Position numbers and translations under genes: made by a program. Below, piece by piece: positions 1-8,634 of a stretch of 64,000 bases of DNA. The stretch is from Planctomycetaceae bacterium (GTDB lineage: Bacteria > Planctomycetota > Planctomycetia > Planctomycetales > Planctomycetaceae): NCBI GenBank assembly GCA_019636285.1, contig JAHBXV010000016.1:62001-126000 (forward strand), in the 5' to 3' direction. How positions within the stretch are numbered: the first letter of the stretch is position 1; the number at the start of each line of letters is the position of its first letter. The notes under the pieces were generated by a model, which worked only from the letters and a program-made list of their open reading frames with translations, did no database searches and was not told the DNA's origin.

Positions 1-1367
1 GGATTTCCACTCAGCTTGACCCGCTTGATTCAATCGCCTATGCAGCGCTTGTGTACGATTTAGGAAAGGATATTGAAAAACGCCGCCTACCATGCGACCG
101 CGAGATCGTGCACAGCTATCGCTTTAGTCCGAAGCCAAACGGGCAGCTATACCACTCAGATTATGGTTGGAAGTCATTCCAAAAGCGGTCGAAGTCACTT
201 GCCGAAAACCCAAAGTGTACTCATGTCGTAGTTGCTGATGTGGCAGATTTCTTTCCAAAAATATATTCCCATCCGCTAGAGAATGAGCTGGTCGCGTGCA
301 CTGCTCGCCACAAGTCGGCTGCCAAGGCTTTGCTGAGGATGCTCAAACATTGGAATTCAACGATTTCGTATGGCGTACCGGTGGGGCCGGCTGTGTCGCG
401 GCTGGTCTCCGAGTTGGCATTGACGATCATAGACAACGCTCTTGTAGGGGCAAATGCCGTATACTGCAGATTCTCTGATGACTTTCGAATCTTTTGTCAT
501 AGTCAGCGAGAGGCTCACGAGCGGCTTGCATTCTTGGCACAGATGCTTTTCGAGGGGCTTGGGCTGACTTTGCAGCAAAGCAAGACAAGGATTCAAACGA
601 GCGTCGAGTTCAGTAAGACGCTGGTGTCGCCTCGGCAACAGGAACGGCGCCGCCTGTCATCGCAGTTTGACGATATTATAGATGCAATTGGTCTGAGCGA
701 TCCATATAAAAAGATCGACTATGAGTCGCTCAATAAGGTGCAAAAGGCGATGGTCGACTCGCTGAACTTGTCGCAAGTGCTGGCCGAACAGATTGTTTTG
801 GGTGAGGATCTGGATATTCCCGTTGCATCATTTGTACTTAGGCGACTCTCCCAGTTGAGGGACAGTAGTAGTTTTGCTCGGGTTTTGGAGCGTCTCGATG
901 CACTGTATTCGGTGTTTCCGGATGCGATAAGCTATATTGCTTCATTGGAGGGCATTCACGGTAACACAAGAAGAGTGATTGGCGCGAAGCTTCTGAGTGC
1001 GCTAGATGACACGGTTAGCGGGCATTTGGAGTTTCATCGATGCTGGGTGCTTAGCGTGTTTGCCAACAGTGACAAGTGGGATAATGAGCATGTTCTCGGC
1101 GGGCTTGAGAGCAAATGGTCGGACATTTTTACGAGGCGCGAGCTGATTATTGCTCGGGGCCGGGCGGGACATGATTCTTGGTTTAAGAAGGAGAAGCTCA
1201 ACTTTGAGAATATGGGGCCTTGGGAACGGCGTGCCTTTTTGTACGCAGCTAGCTGTCTACCGGGCGACGAGCCAAAGCATTGGTGGGATGGATTGAAGCA
1301 AGGCGGCAAACTGGATCCCGTCGAGAGAGCGATTGTTGGATATGGAAAGCAGCACCCGATCCGATAA
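1..1367 (+). CDS. Reverse transcriptase, 5' end outside window
   Basis: RNA-directed DNA polymerase fold. The frame is open back to base 3 with no stop, so the gene starts upstream; the first visible start-like codon (GTG at 51) is probably internal. Numbering from that GTG: motif A is VVVADVADFF (59-68, catalytic D63), motif B is GVPVGPAVSRLVSEL (108-122), and motif C is RFSDDF (140-145, D143/D144), so FSDD replaces the usual YxDD. The GxPxGPxxSR form of motif B with a helical C-terminal extension of about 270 residues resembles the Abi/UG (defence-associated) RT groups rather than group II intron RTs; no maturase X or HNH domain is visible. Base composition looks clearly lower in GC than the neighbouring genes, which suggests transfer. 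RT identity is firm; the antiphage role and subgroup are inferred. Confidence 0.87.
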   Translation, partial: ISTQLDPLDSIAYAALVYDLGKDIEKRRLPCDREIVHSYRFSPKPNGQLYHSDYGWKSFQKRSKSLAENPKCTHVVVADVADFFPKIYSHPLENELVACTARHKSAAKALLRMLKHWNSTISYGVPVGPAVSRLVSELALTIIDNALVGANAVYCRFSDDFRIFCHSQREAHERLAFLAQMLFEGLGLTLQQSKTRIQTSVEFSKTLVSPRQQERRRLSSQFDDIIDAIGLSDPYKKIDYESLNKVQKAMVDSLNLSQVLAEQIVLGEDLDIPVASFVLRRLSQLRDSSSFARVLERLDALYSVFPDAISYIASLEGIHGNTRRVIGAKLLSALDDTVSGHLEFHRCWVLSVFANSDKWDNEHVLGGLESKWSDIFTRRELIIARGRAGHDSWFKKEKLNFENMGPWERRAFLYAASCLPGDEPKHWWDGLKQGGKLDPVERAIVGYGKQHPIR

Positions 1368-1528
1368 CGTGTGATTTTGCGAAGTGGTCCAAGAATGGGA
1401 CGTGAGGCGGATCAATATCGGGCCACACGTTGGGGGCCGTTTGACTTCCGCGCCATCACTCCCATTCTTCGGTCCGTCGTGTACCATGATGGGCGAAATT
1501 CTCACCAAACGATTTTCGTTGGGGTTTG

Positions 1529-2113
1529 ATGATGACTTGGAAAGTGCTGTTGCCGATTGGGGATGCGACTGAGGTGATGGATACGTTGTATCCCATTTTC
1601 CGGTTGCCCGAGGATGATTTCGAGGTGGTGGTCGCCGGGCCGGAGGCGCGGTTGTATCACGGGGTGATGCACGAGATTCCGCCCGATTCGTCGATTCCCT
1701 GGGACATTACCCGCGAGCAGCCGGCCTACCATGTGCGGGCGACGATTGCGTTCAAGGACGTTGTGCCGACCGATTATGTTGGGCTGTTTCTGTCGGGGGG
1801 GCGGGCTCCGGAGTATCTGCGGTATGACCATCACTTGCTTGATGTCACGCGGCATTTCTTCCAGGCGAACAAGCCGGTCTGCTCGGTCTGCCACGGCGTG
1901 GAGATCGCGGCGGCGGCGGGATGCATCACGGGCCGGAAGATGACGAGCGTTGCCAAGTGCGCCCTCGACATCACCAGCTTCGGCGGCGAGTACGTCAATC
2001 AGCCGGTCGTCGTCGATGGCAACCTCGTCAGCGGACGGACCTGGCACGACAACACGCCGATGCTCAAGGCGTTCGTGAAGTCGCTGAAGGCGTATGTCGC
2101 GGCGAATGGGTGA
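1529..2113 (+). CDS. DJ-1/PfpI family protein
   Basis: A 194-residue protein of the DJ-1/PfpI class I glutamine-amidotransferase-like superfamily. The nucleophile elbow is SVCHGVEIAAAAG with Cys121-His122-Gly123, preceded by a glycine-rich turn LFLSGGRAPEYLR (87-99). Members include proteases, chaperones, glyoxalases and isonitrile hydratase-like enzymes, so the substrate cannot be named. ATG at 1529 is preceded by GGGG at about 5 bases; ATG at 1532 is equally possible. It follows the RT gene in the same direction but with normal GC, so it probably marks the return to chromosomal backbone. Confidence 0.85.
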   Translation: MMTWKVLLPIGDATEVMDTLYPIFRLPEDDFEVVVAGPEARLYHGVMHEIPPDSSIPWDITREQPAYHVRATIAFKDVVPTDYVGLFLSGGRAPEYLRYDHHLLDVTRHFFQANKPVCSVCHGVEIAAAAGCITGRKMTSVAKCALDITSFGGEYVNQPVVVDGNLVSGRTWHDNTPMLKAFVKSLKAYVAANG

Positions 2114-2181
2114 CGGTTGGGCTGTTGAGTCGGGGGCAAGGTCGAGACTGCGATCCTTGAGCGTGCGCGGGAGTTGTTGGC

Positions 2182-3021
2182 GTGACGGTCTTCAGCGACC
2201 CGTGGCGGGCTTTGCCGGACGAGGATCATCGCTACACCGTCGGCATTTCGCCGGGCGATGTGGCTGCGTACTTCGCGCCGACGAGCGAATCGGAAGACCT
2301 GCTCGCCGAGCGCGGGCGGTGGCTCGATGAGGATTGCGGGCGGTACTGCGCGCTCGATCCAGCGGGTGAAGAGCTTGTCGGGGCGATGACGGGTTGGTTT
2401 CGCGAGTGGTGCCCGGCCGTTGCTGATGAGCGGTTCGAGGGGTCGCCCCTGGAGAACCTTGCACGGCTGGGGCGGCTTGTTGAGCCGGACTTCGTGCTGC
2501 TGCGGCTGGATGAGGCGGGGCAGCCGATCACGGTGGGGGGCTGTGTCTGCTTTCCGTCGTCGTGGCGATTGACGGACAAGATTGGCCTCGCGCTCGCGGA
2601 CGTTCACGACGTGGTGCCGGGGCTGAATGCCGAGCTGGGGAAGCGGCTTGACAAGCTGGTGCAGAACTTGAAGCCGGCACGGGGGTGGTATCGCTCGAAT
2701 TGGGGGCTGTCGGCGTTTCCGGATCGCAATCAGCATCTCGATCGCGGGTTGCAGGGGCTGACGGGGCCGTTATCGCTGACGGATGTCTGGTTCCGTCGGG
2801 AAGATCAATTGCTGGTGGCGATTCCCGAGACGCGCGGCGTGCTGTTCGGCATTCGCCTGGATGTGCGGCGCGGGGATGAGGTGGCGCGGGATGCCGAGAT
2901 GAGTCGCCGGCTGGCGCGCGGGCTGAGGACCGCGCCGGATGAGCTGTTGGAGTATAAGCGGTTGTTAGCGGTGCGGGGGGAGTTGCTGGAGCTGTTCGAG
3001 GGGAAAGTGATGGGAGAGTAA
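2182..3021 (+). CDS. DUF3445 / heme-dependent oxidative N-demethylase-like protein
   Basis: A 279-residue protein that looks like the DUF3445 (heme-dependent oxidative N-demethylase) family. Recognisable blocks are CFPSSWRLTDKIG (123-135), VHDVVPG (141-147), and late in the protein WFRREDQLLVAIPETRGVLFGIR split around the conserved R-x-x-Q and IPxT elements. Characterised members act on methylated amines using heme; whether this one does is not shown. The GTG start at 2182 has a GGGAG ribosome site about nine bases upstream. A hairpin repeat follows directly and may end transcription. Confidence 0.75.
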   Translation: MTVFSDPWRALPDEDHRYTVGISPGDVAAYFAPTSESEDLLAERGRWLDEDCGRYCALDPAGEELVGAMTGWFREWCPAVADERFEGSPLENLARLGRLVEPDFVLLRLDEAGQPITVGGCVCFPSSWRLTDKIGLALADVHDVVPGLNAELGKRLDKLVQNLKPARGWYRSNWGLSAFPDRNQHLDRGLQGLTGPLSLTDVWFRREDQLLVAIPETRGVLFGIRLDVRRGDEVARDAEMSRRLARGLRTAPDELLEYKRLLAVRGELLELFEGKVMGE

Positions 3022-3082
3022 GTAACCCGAAGCGTCAGCAAGGGATCTTCAATCCGCTCCCTCGCTGACGCTTCGGGTTACT
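3021..3082. repeat. Palindromic repeat family A, copy 1
   Basis: A near-perfect inverted repeat of about 24 bases per arm: AGTAACCCGAAGCGTCAGC on the left and its complement ending in CTTCGGGTTACT on the right, with a short spacer. It lies just after a stop codon, so it can form a hairpin and could act as a terminator or mRNA stabiliser. Related copies are at 26893-26951, 29635-29695 and 59801-59858. Confidence 0.85.
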
Positions 3083-3523
3083 TAAGATGCGGGTACAGCG
3101 AAGGAAGTTTCTGCGACCCCCGCTAGGGGTCGAGGGCCTAAAAAACGTCCGCTTAACCGTGGGTGCGCTGCGCGACCCCCGGCTACCGTCTTCGATGCCT
3201 TCGGCATCGGAGGAGTTGAATGTTACTCGCTGCCGGGTGGAGCTTGGAACAATCGCGTTTTCTTGAGACGGGCGAGCCCTGAAGGCTTGACCGTCAGGCC
3301 AGCTATCAAACTTTCGCTCCGGCCAGGCAAGCTGGCCGGGGGGCGGATCAAGGTGCCGCGTCATGCTAGCTGTCAAACTGCCCCGTACCCACCGGACAAG
3401 CCGGTGGGGGACGCAGCAACGAGGGCGTCGTGTGGCGCTGGATGTGCTTGTGCGGCTTGGCGTATTCCTTAAATACACACTGGCGGAGCCAGTGGCACGC
3501 GAAGACACAGCGATGATATATCG
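3083..3523. other. Gene-free repeat-rich spacer (families D and C)
   Basis: About 440 bases with no convincing gene. It holds a family D block at 3111-3212 (GGTGCGCTGCGCGACCCC, then a GATGCCTTCGGCATC hairpin), two short palindromes (CCGGCCAGGCAAGCTGGCCGG-like near 3321 and CCACCGGACAAGCCGGTGG near 3390), and a family C unit at 3476-3503 (CACTGGCGGAGCCAGTGGCA). Open frames across it translate the repeats into arginine/serine-rich sequence and were discarded. Confidence 0.7.
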
Positions 3524-4084
3524 CTATTTCTTGAGCGGGCCGACGAGTTCGATGAAGTTGCCGTCGGGGTCGCGGAAGGTGGCGAGGCCGACGCCGTCGG
3601 GGAAGCCGGCGGGGAGGGGGACGGCTCCTTTGCTGATCGGCTTCGCGCCGGCGGCTTCTGCCTTGGCGACGCTGGCATTCAGGTCGGTGACGAAGAGCGT
3701 CAGGTAGCGGATGCCGTAGCTGGAGTGGATGAACCGCTGATCGACGCGGGCGCCGGGCGAGGTGGGGAAGGACATCAGCTTGATCTTGGTGGCTGATTCG
3801 TCGCTGCCGAGCGTCATGACGTCGACATGGAATGCGAGGCCGTCGGTCAGGCCGATGTCGGTGGCGAACTCGCCGGGGGCGTCGAAGCCTTCCAGTTGCG
3901 TGCAGCCGAGGACGTCTTTGTAGAAGGCGATCGATTTCTCGGCGTTACTGCAGACGATGCCGAAATCGACGGTTTGACGGGCGAAGGGGGAGGCGGGTTT
4001 GTCGGGGGTTTGAGCGGATCCCCAGAGGACGCCAAAACCGACGAGAGCAGCCGACATCAAACCGAGTTTCAACGCGCGGGGCAT
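3524..4084 (-). CDS. Exported VOC (glyoxalase/bleomycin resistance-like) protein
   Basis: A 186-residue protein with an N-terminal signal peptide (hydrophobic residues 8-22, probable cut near SAQ at 23-25) followed by one vicinal-oxygen-chelate domain. VOC features are the opening strand TVDFGIVCSNAEKSIAFYKD (38-57) and the closing FRDPDGNFIELVG (170-182), where Glu179 would be a metal ligand. VOC members are lyases, isomerases, dioxygenases or resistance proteins; the export signal argues for a periplasmic role, but the substrate is unknown. It is transcribed opposite to the preceding gene and in the same direction as the SDR upstream of it. Confidence 0.85.
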   Translation of the reverse strand: MPRALKLGLMSAALVGFGVLWGSAQTPDKPASPFARQTVDFGIVCSNAEKSIAFYKDVLGCTQLEGFDAPGEFATDIGLTDGLAFHVDVMTLGSDESATKIKLMSFPTSPGARVDQRFIHSSYGIRYLTLFVTDLNASVAKAEAAGAKPISKGAVPLPAGFPDGVGLATFRDPDGNFIELVGPLKK

Positions 4085-4165
4085 GGCAGTCGATCTCCAG
4101 GAATCTTGGACGGATTGTTGAATACGGGTCGTCAGATCAGGGCATGGCCGTGATCGCGCACCAGC

Positions 4166-4939
4166 TTACCGCATCGTGCGGATCGTGGCACCGCCGTCGA
4201 CCACCAGCGTGGAGCCGGTGATGTAGCTGCCGGCATCGCTGGCCAGGAGGAGAGCAGGGCCGGCGAGTTCTTCGGGGTTGCCCCAGCGGCCCAGGGCCGT
4301 CCGCGTGGCAATGGCGGCGCGGGCTTCCTCGGAGAAGAACGACATGGGGAGATCGGTGAGAAACGGGCCGGGGGCGATGCTGTTGACGGTGATGTTGCCG
4401 TGCGGGCCGAGATCGAGAGCCATGGCTCGCGTCATGCCGATGAGGGCGGCCTTGGTGGCGGAATAGAGGCTGCGGCCGGCGGTGGAGGCGAGACCCATGA
4501 CCGACGAGATATGAATAATGCGACCCCAGCCCCGTTCCTTCATGCCAGGGACGACGCCGCGGGACAGAGCCATGCAGGACGAGAGGTTGAGTTCGAGCAG
4601 GCGATCCCAGGTTTCGTCGTCGATCTGGTCGATTTCCTGCGGCGCGTTGGAGCCCGCGTTGTTGACGAGGATATCGATTCCGCCGAGGGCCGTCTCGACT
4701 TCGCGCAGAAGGGGTTCGACCGCCTCGCGCTTCGACAGATCGGCGACCTCCCAGACACCACGACGGTGGGTTCCGGCCAGAATTTCTTCGAGAGCCGATT
4801 CCAGTTCCGCGGCATTGCGGCTGCAAATGGCGATATCGGCTCCATGGAGCGCGAAGGCCCGGGCCATGGCTTTGCCGAGCCCTTTGCTGCCGCCCGTGAT
4901 GAGGGCCCGTTTGCCGGTCAGGGAGAAGGGGGATTGCAT
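4166..4939 (-). CDS. SDR family oxidoreductase
   Basis: A classical short-chain dehydrogenase/reductase of 257 residues. The NAD(P)-binding motif is TGGSKGLG (15-22), the structural motif NNAG (93-96), and the catalytic set Asn118, Ser145/146, Tyr159 and Lys163 (YSATK). The C-terminal VDGG is typical. It resembles the FabG/gluconate 5-dehydrogenase type; substrate unknown. The frame is open further upstream, but the start MQSPFSLTGK was chosen because the family begins about eight residues before TGG and because the upstream sequence translates a simple repeat. Confidence 0.9.
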   Translation of the reverse strand: MQSPFSLTGKRALITGGSKGLGKAMARAFALHGADIAICSRNAAELESALEEILAGTHRRGVWEVADLSKREAVEPLLREVETALGGIDILVNNAGSNAPQEIDQIDDETWDRLLELNLSSCMALSRGVVPGMKERGWGRIIHISSVMGLASTAGRSLYSATKAALIGMTRAMALDLGPHGNITVNSIAPGPFLTDLPMSFFSEEARAAIATRTALGRWGNPEELAGPALLLASDAGSYITGSTLVVDGGATIRTMR

Positions 4940-4974
4940 GGGAGTGGTTGGTGGTTGGTAGTTAGTGGTTGGAA
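4940..4974. repeat. Simple GTTAGTGGTTGG-type repeat
   Basis: Imperfect iterations of a GTGGTTGGT/GTAGTTAGTGGTTGG unit lie directly upstream of the SDR start. A similar but weaker TGGTCGAGGGTTGAGGGTCGATGGTT tract occurs near 7560-7595. No function is evident. Confidence 0.5.
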
Positions 4975-5031
4975 AAAACAGAATGCGAAAGGCGGAAGGC
5001 TGAGAGCTGATTCCTGATGCCTGAGCCCTTC

Positions 5032-6318
5032 TCAATGCACGTCGATGATCATTAATGTTCGGTCGTCGGAGGGGGGTTGGCCTTCGTCGTGGACGTGGAG
5101 GGCGTTCAGGATGTGGGCGACGGTTTCGGTCGCCGTCATGTCGCAACTGCCGACGAGGTTATCGAGCCGTTCGACGCCGAACATCTCGCCCGCGCGATTC
5201 GCGGCTTCGGTGATGCCATCGGTATAGAGGACGAGGCGATCGCCGGACCGGAGAATCTGCTCGACGTTCGCATAGGTCCATTCGCAGTTGATGCCGAGCG
5301 GCAGCGTGTTAGCGCGGTCGAGCGGCAGGACTTCTTTCGAGCCGCAGCGCCTGAGCCGCGGCGGATTGTGGCCCGCGCAGGCATAGGTGAGCGTGCGGGT
5401 TTCCGGTTGATAGACGGCGTAAAAAGCCGTCACGAAATGTCCGGAATCCTGCGTGTAGCGGGCGGTGAGGTGCCGCGTGAGATACGACAAGAGGTCGCCC
5501 GGCGGAGTCGGCCGTCCGGGATAGGTATGGGCGATGGAGTGGGTGACCGCCATGACGACGGCAGCGGGGGTTCCGTGCCCGCTGACATCGGCGATGAGCA
5601 TGCCCCAGGATCCATCCGGCAGGGCGAAGAAGTCGTAGTAGTCGCCCCCGGCGCGGCGCGAGGTCTGGTAGTTGGCGGCGATGGAGAGCCCGGGGATGAT
5701 TGGCATCGAGCGGGGGAGCAGCGATTGCTGGATTTCCGCGACGACCTGCAATTCGCGATCGACCGCGCGATAGGCTTCGTCGAGCTGTTCGGCGAGAACC
5801 AGGTTCTGCGTGGCACGGCCGAAGAGGTTGGCCATCCAGACGCGCTCGGGGATTTCCTCTTCGCAGAACGCGGCGGGCGATTCGGAGGTCATGACGACCA
5901 TATTGAGGGCTTCGCCACGGTCGAACAGCGGGACCGCGAGCAGCGAGCGCTGGCCTTCCAGGTACTGGCTGGCGGGGTCGTCGCTGGCGATCTGTAAGTC
6001 GTGGATGATGCGCGGCGCATCGGCATAAATGAGTTCGGCAAGCAGGCCGCCATTGAGTCGCGGCAACAGATCGACCTGTTTCCAGGGGTTGATTTCGGCA
6101 GTCCAGCCGCTGTAACGGGTGATGCGGAATTCAGGCCGTGGCAGATCACGTCGTGACAGGCTCATTCGGCGGGCGGCGGGGCACAACTTCGACATCCGCC
6201 GGCCGTAGGCGCGGACCATTTCCTGCGGATCGGTTTGCAGGCTCATTTCCCGCATGGTCTCGACGACCGCGGCGAGCCGATCCTGCCAGGAATCCAGGTT
6301 GGGTGATTGCATCGTCAA
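5032..6318 (-). CDS. GAF and PP2C/SpoIIE (RsbU-like) serine phosphatase
   Basis: A 428-residue regulator. Residues about 30-180 look like a GAF-type sensory domain, followed by a linker helix (around AIQQSLLPRSMPIIPG) that typically precedes SpoIIE/RsbU phosphatases. The phosphatase domain has the metal-binding acids in GGDYYDF (224-230), ADVSGHG (243-249), YTDGITEA and the final DDRT. Such enzymes dephosphorylate anti-anti-sigma factors in partner-switching pathways; no anti-sigma partner gene lies next to it. An internal ATG two codons later is an alternative start. Cytosolic, no membrane segment. Confidence 0.92.
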   Translation of the reverse strand: MTMQSPNLDSWQDRLAAVVETMREMSLQTDPQEMVRAYGRRMSKLCPAARRMSLSRRDLPRPEFRITRYSGWTAEINPWKQVDLLPRLNGGLLAELIYADAPRIIHDLQIASDDPASQYLEGQRSLLAVPLFDRGEALNMVVMTSESPAAFCEEEIPERVWMANLFGRATQNLVLAEQLDEAYRAVDRELQVVAEIQQSLLPRSMPIIPGLSIAANYQTSRRAGGDYYDFFALPDGSWGMLIADVSGHGTPAAVVMAVTHSIAHTYPGRPTPPGDLLSYLTRHLTARYTQDSGHFVTAFYAVYQPETRTLTYACAGHNPPRLRRCGSKEVLPLDRANTLPLGINCEWTYANVEQILRSGDRLVLYTDGITEAANRAGEMFGVERLDNLVGSCDMTATETVAHILNALHVHDEGQPPSDDRTLMIIDVH

Positions 6319-6424
6319 CTCTTTGTCAGGCGTTTCAACGGCCTTCAGTTCTCAGGAGCCGATTCAGTCGAGTGTCGAGAGTCTAGGGTCGAGCAAGAGG
6401 GGACCGGACGAGGCGCTGTCTGGA

Positions 6425-6625
6425 TCACAGGTTCAGGCTGAAGAGCCATAACAGGGCGAGGACGGCGAACATCAGGCCGAGAATCTGAAGGAATAGCCGA
6501 AAACCGCGGCGCAGGATCTTTTCGGTCCGTTCGAAGCGGCTCGCGCTGTAAACGAGGCTGACAACCATGGCTAGTGGCAGCAGGTACCAGGTGACGTTGG
6601 TCGTCGCCAGCAACCAGATAGGCAT
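6425..6625 (-). CDS. Small two-helix membrane protein
   Basis: A 66-residue protein with two hydrophobic segments (about 3-24 and 44-64) separated by a basic loop, ending LLWLFSLNL. It starts four bases after the stop of the DUF6677 gene on the same strand, which indicates translational coupling and joint function. No known family recognised; coding status rests on the tight spacing and the clear membrane pattern. Confidence 0.7.
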   Translation of the reverse strand: MPIWLLATTNVTWYLLPLAMVVSLVYSASRFERTEKILRRGFRLFLQILGLMFAVLALLWLFSLNL

Positions 6626-6628
6626 TTT

Positions 6629-7534
6629 CTAGCGGCTTTCTTGAGGGGCAGGGCTGGTCGGCTCGAGCGGAGCGGGCGGGGGCGGAGTTCCGGCGGGGGC
6701 CTCGGACGGTTTTTCGTCTTCGTCGCCGATGCCGTAAGCCGGCCCCTGGACACAGTCCCAGATGGCCAGGACGTTCAGCAGCCCGGCGATCCAGGTAAAG
6801 ACGAGCGCCAGGTCGTAGGTTTTCGCGAGGCGGAAGTTCAGTTCCCGCAGCGATTCGGGATCGGGGGGGGCGAGGAACCCATCGACGAACGATCGGGGGA
6901 TCGAGCCGCGGATCGACTGTTGCAAATGGGGATGTTCGCTGGGGGACGGGGCGACCGAGATACGGAGCTGACGGCGCATGCCGCCGGCAATCGGACGTTC
7001 GAGTTCGAGACTGCCGCTCAAGGGGAGTTCAATGGGTTTGCCATCGAGCGTTCCGACGAACTTGCCCCTTGTTTCCCAGATCACGCCGATATCGCTGGAG
7101 GCCAGTTCGATCGTGCCAATGAGTCGGCCGGCGCCGTCGGCATGTCCGGGGCCTTTGCCGAGGAGGATGCCTTCAAAGTCGGTCTTGAGGGGGTGTTCGA
7201 GATAGCCAACGGGGCGATTGTCGTCGCTGGAATAGCGTTTGGTCTGGATGAAGGCCAGGACGGTCGGAAAGCCCACGCCCAACTGGGCGGCGAGGCTGAG
7301 CGAAATCCGGCTGCCGTTGGCCTGCGACTTGGGCTTCTGGTAAACGACCTGCCCTTCGCCCATCCGCAGTCCGCCGAAGTAGAGCCCCCAGATGCAGACC
7401 AGGTAGATGATTCCCTTGACGGTGCGGCCCTGATAGAAATGGCCCGCTCCAGGAATCAGCCAGGCCAACAGCCCCGAGGCGAACGGGTTGGCGGTCTCCC
7501 AGGGGTAGGGGCCTTTCGGCGAAGAAGTCGACAT
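6629..7534 (-). CDS. DUF6677-like membrane protein
   Basis: A 301-residue protein. The N-terminus has the planctomycete pattern NPFASGLLAWLIPGAGHFYQGRTVKGIIYLVCIWGLYFGG (given here only as its key elements: PGAGHFYQGR at about 29-38 followed by a membrane segment), related to TM2-like domains. A middle soluble region and a second membrane segment (FTWIAGLLNVLAIWDCV) follow, then a proline-rich tail. The start at 7534 has AGGA about ten bases upstream; ATG at 7546 is possible. Function unknown; it is probably cotranscribed with the small membrane protein downstream. Confidence 0.8.
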   Translation of the reverse strand: MSTSSPKGPYPWETANPFASGLLAWLIPGAGHFYQGRTVKGIIYLVCIWGLYFGGLRMGEGQVVYQKPKSQANGSRISLSLAAQLGVGFPTVLAFIQTKRYSSDDNRPVGYLEHPLKTDFEGILLGKGPGHADGAGRLIGTIELASSDIGVIWETRGKFVGTLDGKPIELPLSGSLELERPIAGGMRRQLRISVAPSPSEHPHLQQSIRGSIPRSFVDGFLAPPDPESLRELNFRLAKTYDLALVFTWIAGLLNVLAIWDCVQGPAYGIGDEDEKPSEAPAGTPPPPAPLEPTSPAPQESR

Positions 7535-7546
7535 GAAACGGGTCAT

Positions 7547-7879
7547 CCTGCGGGGCGGAGATGGTCGAGGGTTGAGGGTCGATGGTTTATGGTTGAGGCG
7601 GGAAACGCTTGGAAGTTGTTCTCGGATCAAGATTTTCGGTCGCCTGTCGGTCGGGACCGTGGCAGTCGGCTCGACCGTTCGACAGCGTACCCGAAATGTC
7701 TGGGGGATCACCAGACCAACGAGGCCGGGGGAAAGCCGGTGGGCGAAGTCTGACCAGCGACAATTGATGCCTGGTGAAGTTCCAGTCGCGCGGGTTGTCA
7801 TGAATGGTAAGTCGTGAATCTTATGCGGGATGAGTGAAGGTTCCGGAGAACCGGGTGAAATGTGTCTCGGGCGGATTCC
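7547..7879. other. Divergent intergenic region
   Basis: About 330 bases between two divergently read genes, so it should hold promoters for both. Apart from a weak GGTTGAGGGTCGATGG tract near 7563-7590, no hairpin, operator or RNA gene was recognised. Confidence 0.5.
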
Positions 7880-8473
7880 ATGACACTTGAGATCGACTTG
7901 TCGCGGTTGGCCCGGATTCGCCGGGTGAACGTCATCGGGACATCCGGCAGCGGGAAGTCGACGTTCAGCCGGCGGCTGGCGGACGCTTTGCGGCTCCCGC
8001 ATGTCGAGATGGACCGATTGTTTTGGGGGCCAAACTGGAGGGAATGCCCCACTCCGAAATTCTTCAAGAAGATCGAAGCCGCGACGCGGGAAGAGGAATG
8101 GGTTCTCGACGGCAACTACACGCGTACGACGGCCATCAAGTGGGAGCGTGTGCAACTGGTGGTGTGGCTCGATCTCCCGTTCTGGCGGACCGTGTGGCGG
8201 GTGACGGGTCGCAGTTTCTCGCGGGCGCTCAGCGGGAGCGAGTTGTGGCCCGGCACGGGGAATCGTGAGACTCTTGCCAAAGCCTTTCTATCGCGCGACT
8301 CGGTGATTCTGTGGGCGATGACGACGCACGGGCGACATCGTCGGGAGTATTCGCTGCTGATGGATGTTGCCGATCCGGACCAGGTCTGGTTCGTGCGGTT
8401 GCGTTCGCCACGGGAGGTCGAAGGGTTTTTGCGTGCGGCCCGGGAGGCAATGAGTTCGGCGCCGAGTACGTGA
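7880..8473 (+). CDS. P-loop adenylate-kinase-like NTPase
   Basis: A 197-residue protein with a Walker A motif GTSGSGKST (20-28), an early VNVIG strand, and the pattern LFWGPNWRECP plus WVLDGNY, which is typical of the adenylate-kinase-like/FlaR (topology modulation protein-like) group. These are small P-loop nucleotide or metabolite kinases with poorly known substrates. A GTG at 7862 would add six residues; ATG at 7880 is preferred because GGCGGA lies about six bases upstream. Confidence 0.85.
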   Translation: MTLEIDLSRLARIRRVNVIGTSGSGKSTFSRRLADALRLPHVEMDRLFWGPNWRECPTPKFFKKIEAATREEEWVLDGNYTRTTAIKWERVQLVVWLDLPFWRTVWRVTGRSFSRALSGSELWPGTGNRETLAKAFLSRDSVILWAMTTHGRHRREYSLLMDVADPDQVWFVRLRSPREVEGFLRAAREAMSSAPST

Positions 8474-8634
8474 TTACGACAGGACAGCGCTTTCCGTGAC
8501 GGATTGGGGCCGGAATGAGTTCGACCAGACAAATTTTCGAATGACGGGACTCTGCCCTTGGGGTGGTTGAACCAGGATTCACCAACTGGGTCTATCGACG
8601 TCTCAAGCGGCAACATGGGTGAACGTGGCCGGAC

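Noticed and set aside
3111-3503. Possible CRISPR array
   Set aside because: The repeats are palindromic, of several kinds and unevenly spaced; no regular repeat-spacer pattern and no cas genes.
3035-3508. 157-residue minus-strand frame
   Set aside because: It translates the repeat families A, D and C into Arg/Ser-rich sequence; no domain or ribosome site.
5077-5997. 306-residue plus-strand frame
   Set aside because: Antisense shadow of the PP2C phosphatase, which has all metal-binding motifs.
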